Source: Anastatus disparis
Taxonomy: Eukaryota; Arthropoda; Insecta; Hymenoptera; Eupelmidae
Assembly: GCA_017163975.1 (NCBI GenBank)
Contig: JAFFSR010000021.1
Span: forward strand, 1,044,501 to 1,108,500
DNA length: 64,000 nt
Reading direction: 5' to 3'
The translations under genes and the position numbers were made by a program. The notes below the pieces were generated by a model. The model worked only from the letters and a program-made list of their open reading frames with translations. It did not search any database and was not told the DNA's origin. Shown here in pieces: positions 57,783-64,000 of the stretch (position 1 is its first letter; each line of letters begins with the position of its first letter).

Positions 57783-60700
57783 TTAAGTCTTCTGGAAGAT
57801 TCTGTGAATCTTCCAAGGATGATTCCGTTGGAAGATTTATGAATCATTGCACCAAAAGATTTCATGGAAACTTGAATAAAAGACATCGTTTACCTTCTAG
57901 CAAAATATTTTAAATTGTCATTGAAACATTCCAGTGGAAGGCTCCTGAAAGCTTCCATAAACCTACCAAGGAAGATTCAGTTTAATGATTTATAAATCAT
58001 TGCACCGAAAAATTTCATAAAAACTTGAATGAAAGACTTCCTTTACCTTTAAGCGAAATATTGGAAATCGTCATTGCAACATTTCAGTAGAAGGCTCCTG
58101 AAGGCTTCTGTAAACCTTCCAAGGAAGATTTCGTTGGAAGGTTGATGAATCATTGCACCGAAAGATTGAATGGAAACTTTAGTAGAAGTCTCCGTTTACC
58201 TTTCAGCAAAATATTAGAAATTGTCATTGGAACATTCCAGTGAAAGGCTCCTGAAAGCTTTCGTAAACCTTCCAAGGCAGATTCCGTTGGAAGATTGATG
58301 AATCATTGCACCGCAAGAATTCATGGAAGCTTTATAAAAGACTCCATTGTTCTTTCGGGAAAATGTTGGGAATTTTCACTTAAATATTCTCACTTAAGTC
58401 TCCTGGAAGATTCCGTGAACCTTCCAAGGATGATTCCGTTGGAAGATTGATGAACCATTGCACCGAAAGATTTTATGGAAACTTGATGGGAAGACTCCGT
58501 TAACCTTTCAGCAAAATATTGAAAATTGTCATTGAAACATTGCAGTGGAAGGCTCCTGAAAGCTTCCGTAAACCTTCCAAGGAAGATTCCGTTAGAAGAT
58601 TGATGGATCATTGCAACGAAAGATTTTATGGGAACTTGATGTGGAGACTTCGTTTACCTTTCAGAGAAATATTAGAAATTGTCATTCAAACATTCCAGTG
58701 GAAGGCTCCTGAAAGCTTCCGTAAACCTTCCAAGAAAGATTCCGTTGAAACATTGATAAATCATTGCACCGAAAAATTTCATAAAAGCTTGAATGAAAGA
58801 CTTCGTTTACTTTTCAGCGAAATGTTGGAAATCGTCATTAAAACATTTCAGGAGAAGGCTCCTGAAGGCTTCTGTAAACCTTCCAAGGAAGATTCCGTTC
58901 AAAGATTGATGAATCATTGCACCGAAAGATTTTATGGGAACTTGAATGAAAGACTTCGTTTACCTTTCAGCAAAATATTGGAAATTGTCATTGAAACATT
59001 GCAGTGGAAGGCTCCTGAAAGCTTCCGTAAACCTTCCAAAGAAGATTCCGTTGGAGGATTGATAAATCTTCGCACCGAAAGATTTCATGGAAACTTGAAT
59101 AAAAGACATCGTTTACCTTTCAGCAAAATATTTGAAATGGTCATTGAAACATTGCAGTGAATGGCTCCTAAAAGCTTTCGTGAACCTTCCAAGAAAGATT
59201 TCGTTGGAAAATTGATAAATCTTCGCACCGAAAGATTTTATGGAAACTTGAATAGAAGACTTCGTTTACCTTTTAGCAAAATATTAGAAATTGTCATTAG
59301 AACATTCAAGTGGAAGGCTCCTGAAAGCTTCCGTAAACCTTCCAAGTAAGATTCCGTTAGGAGATTAATAAATCATTGCACCAACAGATTTCATGGAAAC
59401 TTGAACGAAAGACATCGTTTACCTTTTAGCGAAATATTTAAAATTGTCATTGAAACATTGCAGTGAAAAGATACTGAAAGCTTTCGTAAACCTTTCAAGG
59501 AAGATTCCGTTGGAAGATTGATGAATCATTGCACCGAAAGATTTTATGGGAACTTGATGGGAAGACTCTGTTTACCTTCCAGAGAAATATTAGCAATCGT
59601 CATTAAAACATTCCAGTGAAAGGCTCCTGAAAGCTTCCGTAAACCTTCCAAGAAAGATTTCGTTGAAAGATCGATAAATGATCGCACCGAAAAATATCAT
59701 AAAAGCTTGAATGAAAGACTTCATTTACCTTTCAGCGAAATATTAAAAATCGTCATTGGAACATTCTAGTGGAAGGCTCCTGAAAGCTTCCGTAAACCTT
59801 CCAAGTCAGATTCCGTTGGGAGATTGATAAATCATTGCACCAACAGATTTCATGGAAACTTGAATGGAAGACATCGTTTACCTTCTAGCGAAATATTTGA
59901 AATTGTCATCGAAACATTGCAGTGAAAGCATCCTGAAAGCTTTCGTAAACCTTCCAAGAAAGATTCCGTTGGAAGATTGATGAATCATTGCACCAAAAGA
60001 TTTTATGGGAACTTGAATAGAAGACTTCGTTTACCTTTTAGCGAAATATTTGAAATCGTCATTGAAACATTGCAGTAAAAAGATTCTGAAAGCTTTCGTA
60101 AACCTTTCAAGGAATCTTCCCGTTGGAAGATTGATGAATCATTGCACCGAAAGATTTTATGGAAACTTGATGGGAAGACTCCGTTTACCTTCTAGAGAAA
60201 TATTAGCAATCGTCATTGAAACATTCCAGTGAACGGCTCCTGAAAGCTTCCGTAAACCTTCCAAGAAAGATTTCGTTGAAAGATCGATAAATTATCGCAC
60301 CAAAAAATATCATAAAAGCTTGAATGAAAGACTTCGTTTACCTTTCAGCGAAATATTGGAAATTGTCATTGAAACATTTCAGTAGAAGGCTCCTGAAGGC
60401 TTCTGTAAACCTTCCAAGGAAGATTCCGTTGGAAGATTGATGGATTATTGCAACAAAAGATTTAATGGAAACTTGAATAGAAGACTCCGTTTACCTTTCA
60501 GCAAAATATTAGAAATTGTCATTGGAACATTCTAGTGGAAGGCTCCTGAAAGCTTCCGTAAGCCTTCCAAGTAAGATTCCGTTGGGAGATTGATAAATCA
60601 TTGCACCAACAGATTTCATGGAAACTTGAATGGAAGACATCGTTTACCTTCTAGCGAAATATTTGAAATTGTCATCGAAACATTGCAGTGAAAGCATCCT

Positions 60701-60998
60701 GAAAGCTTTCGTAAACCTTCCAAGAAAGATTCCGTTGGAAGATTGATGAATCATTGCACCGAAAGATTTTATGGGAACTTGAATAGAAGACTTCGTTTAC
60801 CTTTCCGCAAAATATTGAAAATCGTCATTGAAACATTGCAGAGGAAGGATTCTGAAAGCTTCCGTAAACCTTCCAAGGAAGATTCCGTTAGAAGATTGAT
60901 GAATCATTGCACCACAAGATTTCATGGAAGCTTTATAAAAGACTCCATTTTCCTTTGGGGAAAATGTTGGGAATTTCCACTTAAATATTCTCACTTAA

Positions 60999-61386
60999 GA
61001 GGAGGTCGAGTATATCTGTCCTTTTCTAATCAAAGAATTGATTTTTTCACAAAAATTAATAATTATAGCTAAAAATAAGAAGAAAGCCCCATCTTGTATA
61101 ATAAAAAGCAAGATTCTCTTTTATGAGGGAAAATTATTTTTATCGTTTCGTTTTTAAGAAAACCTTGAAAAACTGAATTGTCCATCTTACTATCTTACCT
61201 CTATTTTTTTAGTTTTTCAAGGTTTTCTTCAAAATGAATCGATAAAAATAATTTTTCCTAATCAAAGAAAATCTTGCTTTTTATTATACGAGATGGGGCT
61301 ATCTTCTTATTTTTTGCTACAATTATTAGTTTTTGTAAAAAAATTAATTCTTTGATTAGAAAAGGACAGAGATATACGACCTGCTC
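60999..61386. mobile_element. Family-C TTAA MITE in satellite, copy 6
   Basis: TTAA at 60995-60998 and 61387-61390. A small internal duplication (TCTTACTATCTTACCTC near 61185) makes it the longest copy. It also has private substitutions such as TTCCTTTGGGG in the flanking unit. Confidence 0.92.
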
Positions 61387-62090
61387 TTAAGTCTTCTGGA
61401 AGATTCTGTGAATCTTCCAAGGATGATTCCGTTGGAAGATTTATGAATCATTGCACCAAAAGATTTCATGGAAACTTGAATAAAAGACATCGTTTACCTT
61501 CTAGCAAAATATTTTAAATTGTCATTGAAGCATTCCAGTGGAAGGCTCCTGAAAGCTTCCATAAACCTACCAAGGAAGATTCAGTTTAAAGATTTATAAA
61601 TCATTGCACCGAAAAATTTCATAAAAACTTGAATGAAAGACTTCGTTTACCTTTAAGCGAAATATTGGAAATCGTCATTGCAACATTTCAGTAGAAGGCT
61701 CCTGAAGGCTTCTGTAAACCTTCCAAGGAAGATTCCGTTGGAAGGTTGATGAATCATTGCACCGAAAGATTGAATGGAAACTTTAGTAGAAGACTCCGTT
61801 TACCTTTCAGCAAAATATTAGAAATTGTCATTGGAACATTCCAGTGAAAGGCTCCTGAAAGCTTTCGTAAACCTTCCAAGGCAGATTCCGTTGGAAGATT
61901 GATGAATCATTGCACCGCAAGAATTCATGGAAGCTTTATAAAAGACTCCATTGTTCTTTCGGGAAAATGTTGGGAATTTTCACTTAAATATTCTCACTTA
62001 AGTCTCCTGGAAGATTCCGTGAACCTTCCAAGGATGATTCCGTTGGAAGATTGATGAACCATTGCATTGACAGCGACATTTCGAAGATTT

Positions 62091-62335
62091 TCACTGAAAT
62101 GTTTCGGTTCGAGTATCCTGGAAGCTGCTGTTAACCTTGTAGATTGATGGAAGATTGATGAATTATTGCAGGGAAGAACCCAAGGAAGCTCTAAGGAAGA
62201 CTGCATTCACCTTGCAGCTAAATATTGGAAATTATCGACTGAAGCATTTAGGCCGAAGGCTTTGGGAAGCTTTTGTAAACATTCCATGGAAGATTCTATC
62301 AGTAGACTGATGAATTAGGAATTATTATTTAGAAT
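62091..62335. other. Divergent right edge of the satellite
   Basis: Satellite-like words (GGAAGATTGATGAATTATTG, GGCCGAAGGCTTTGGGAAGC) persist in strongly diverged units, then fade. Confidence 0.6.
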
Positions 62336-62400
62336 GGATGTAAAACGGACACTACACTAGCACTCATGAATATGGCTTATCCTAGTTTGTAAGTTAATAA
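62336..62400. mobile_element. Terminal fragment of the 841-type MITE
   Basis: GGATGTAAAACGGACACTAC followed by CACTCATGAATATGGCT matches the left end of 841-1214. The rest is absent. Confidence 0.6.
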
Positions 62401-64000
62401 AAAACAATGTTAATGACGCTATAGCTACACTAAAAAGACATTTTTATAAAAATGAGATAATTGTTATAAAAATTAGGTAATTTTTTTAACAAAAATGACT
62501 TTATTGCAATAACAAAAAACAAGTCTTTTTTCATTAAAATTTTTTATTATATCTAATGACGATATTTTTACAATACATTACTTGACACACTAAAAGCCGT
62601 TTTAAATAACGTCATTCAGTATGTTAAGGATAAGGACAAAAAATGACGTCGTTTAGTATGTTAAATGTTACTGAAAGATGACGTCATTTTTTAATAAGAA
62701 TGACGTCTTTTTTTATATAACTTTCCACATAGCATGAAATATTTCTGAAATATTTCATTGAAAGATTCGGAATAAAACAGAAATATTGATATGAAATGTT
62801 TCTGAAATATTGATCACCTAGAAGATTGATTTGAAATATTTCATGTAATGCTTCTGTAACATTTTTTTAATTATTTTGTGAAATATCAATTTGTAATATT
62901 GTTGAAAGATTGGAACAACATTTGATCGAAAGATTCATGAAAGATTATGAATCTTTCAAGAAATGTTTCTGAAATATTTCTAAAACTTTTCATGATATAT
63001 GGATTCGTAGTATTGTTGAAAGATTGCAGAAATATTTTATTAGGATTTATAAAAGATTATGAATTATTCAAGAAAAGTTTCTGAAATATTTCTAAAATCT
63101 TTCATGAAATATTGATTTTTTATATTGGTGAAAAATTCTATCAGATATTATTTTTGATTTTGTAAGAGTTGCATCTCAAACCATATTAGATACCTATACA
63201 TTTATTAGTTATTCAGAATTTAAGCGCTTATTCATTTGTATCAAGAATTTTTGGTCTTATATACTAAACGAGAGAACGTTCCACCACTTACGAGAGTTTG
63301 TCAACCGCATTTACAATCACATGAAAATACAATCAAGTAGCCACCTGCTGGCGAGATGGAAGAATTGCTACGCACGCAAGATAACTACAAATATTTAGAC
63401 AATATTTCTCCAATATTTCACTGTTATATTCATAAATTCTTTGGAATACTTCATGAAATATTTCTGGAATATTACAGAAATATTTTATGTAATATTTCTT
63501 GAAAAATTTGCGCATTATTAATTTAAAATATTTTAAGAAATGGTGCAGTAATTTTTCTTCAATATTTCAGTGTTATGTTCAAACATTTTTTTAAATACTC
63601 CATGAAATATTTTTCAAATATAACAGGAATATTTCATGACATGTTTCTTTAGAGATTTGAGAAGTATTAATTTGAAACATTTCAAGAAATAATGTAACAA
63701 CTTACTTGAATATTTCAGTGTCGGATTCAAAAATTTTTAGAAATAATATGAAACAAAAGAAATAAATGAAACAAAAATATCAAAAGTTTATTTTCTTCTG
63801 GAAAATTTTATTGAGTAATACTAATGATTAATTTTATGATTAAATAGAGAATTTCAATCAAAATTAAACAGGGGACAATGACTAGTACTACAGTGTTTAT
63901 TAGAATCCTAATCTAAACCAATAATTAAAGCTTCTTTGCTTCATTTAAATTATTCAAGTTTCAAGAATATATTAAGAAGACGTTGGATCTTTCTATCCTT
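62401..64000. repeat. GAAATATTTC-rich degenerate repeats, no gene seen
   Basis: 62440-62710 has short repeats of AATGACGTCATT-like and GTATGTTAA words. From about 62720 to 63760 the sequence is built of degenerate units full of GAAATATTTC and TTTCATGAAATATT, resembling the satellite at 25.9-27.2 kb. One non-repetitive island (63180-63370) has a small hairpin, GTAGC with GCTAC, near 63338-63374. The ORF at 63333-63515 is not convincing. Confidence 0.55.

Larger units (their letters stand above)
46600..62090. repeat. 15-kb satellite of 153-bp units with higher-order structure
   Basis: About 85-90 units carry, in order, GGCTCCTGAAAGCTTCCGTA, AACCTTCCAAGGAAGATTCC, GATTGATGAATCATTGCACC, GAAGACTCCGTTTACCTTTC and AAATTGTCATTGAAACATT. 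The unit is 153 bp, so many runs are open in one frame as a 51-residue repeat (KAPESFRKPSKEDSV, then LMNHCTERFYGNL, then RLRLPFREILEIVIET). The longest runs are 50113-50778 and 58519-59160. Most units carry TGA in place of TGG at their junction, so no long gene exists. A diagnostic unit with ATCGATAAATGATCGCACC recurs at 47671, 54013 and 59670, defining blocks of 6342 and 5657 bp. A shorter tandem duplication of about 1603 bp (49000 versus 50603) is almost identical. Confidence 0.93.

Noticed and set aside
46600..62090. CRISPR-like regular repeats
   Set aside because: Units are contiguous 153-bp satellites with no unique spacers, in a eukaryotic genome.
46754..62206. Dozens of ORFs of 60-220 codons on both strands of the satellite
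   Set aside because: They repeat the same 51-residue translation (or its complement), stop at TGA unit junctions, have no start context and are explained by the 153-bp period. I report the repeat and not separate genes.

Overview
This is an AT-rich eukaryotic window that looks like an insect genome. The only host gene piece I recognise is a spliced terminal exon of an insect-type multicopper oxidase (laccase) at 4099-4268 on the + strand. Its upstream exons must lie before position 1, so 1-4098 is probably intron. There are no prokaryotic features. Almost everything else is transposable elements and satellites, often nested. Left part, 1-18 kb: the intron holds a palindromic TTAA MITE (841-1214) and a minisatellite of alternating ~50-bp monomers (1410-2715). 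After the laccase exon come a 2-kb composite fold-back element (5404-7433), a near-perfect palindrome with the same ends (8144-8514), a 403-bp TTAA MITE (8550-8952), a TA-flanked MITE (9460-9893) and a decayed piggyBac transposase relic (12080-13489, - strand). A second copy of window bases 1-833 follows at 14842-16475; it carries two back-to-back TTAA MITEs that the first copy lacks. A 1.5-kb fold-back (16477-17974) comes next. Middle, 18-29 kb: a non-LTR retrotransposon on the - strand (ORF1 and reverse transcriptase, split by a TTAA MITE) and a second LINE on the + strand cut by three MITEs in series. Then come an unrecognised ORF (24796-25419), a ~100-bp satellite (25.9-27.2 kb) and three hairpin repeats with covarying stems (28244-28440). 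29.6-38.4 kb: a decayed Maverick/Polinton, all genes on the - strand. In transcription order these are an A32-like packaging ATPase, a short conserved protein, a second conserved small protein, a retrovirus-type integrase with a chromodomain, a minor jelly-roll capsid-like protein, a small protein with an amphipathic N-terminus, a double-jelly-roll major capsid-like protein, a conserved unknown, and an adenain-type cysteine protease. Three different non-autonomous elements have landed inside its genes (32442-32823, 34908-35913, 37121-37411). No polymerase B and no terminal inverted repeats were found. 38.4-46.5 kb is AT-rich and gene-poor. It has a TATA box with hairpin repeats (39.3-39.6 kb), more MITEs, a short orphan ORF between two related MITEs (42061-42345) and a nested insertion built around a 360-bp palindrome and an (AG)n tract. 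46.6-62.1 kb is a 15-kb satellite of 153-bp units. The unit is a multiple of three and is often open as a 51-residue repeat. It is organised into higher-order blocks of about 5.7-6.3 kb, and one TTAA MITE insertion has been co-amplified to six copies next to sister units with the site still empty. The window is best read as a heterochromatin-like TE nest whose dominant theme is palindromic TTAA-flanked MITEs, several sharing a subterminal CTGTYCTTKTCTAAT motif. They have entered a laccase intron, a LINE, a Maverick and a satellite. The piggyBac relic is a possible, unproven, source of their mobilising enzyme.
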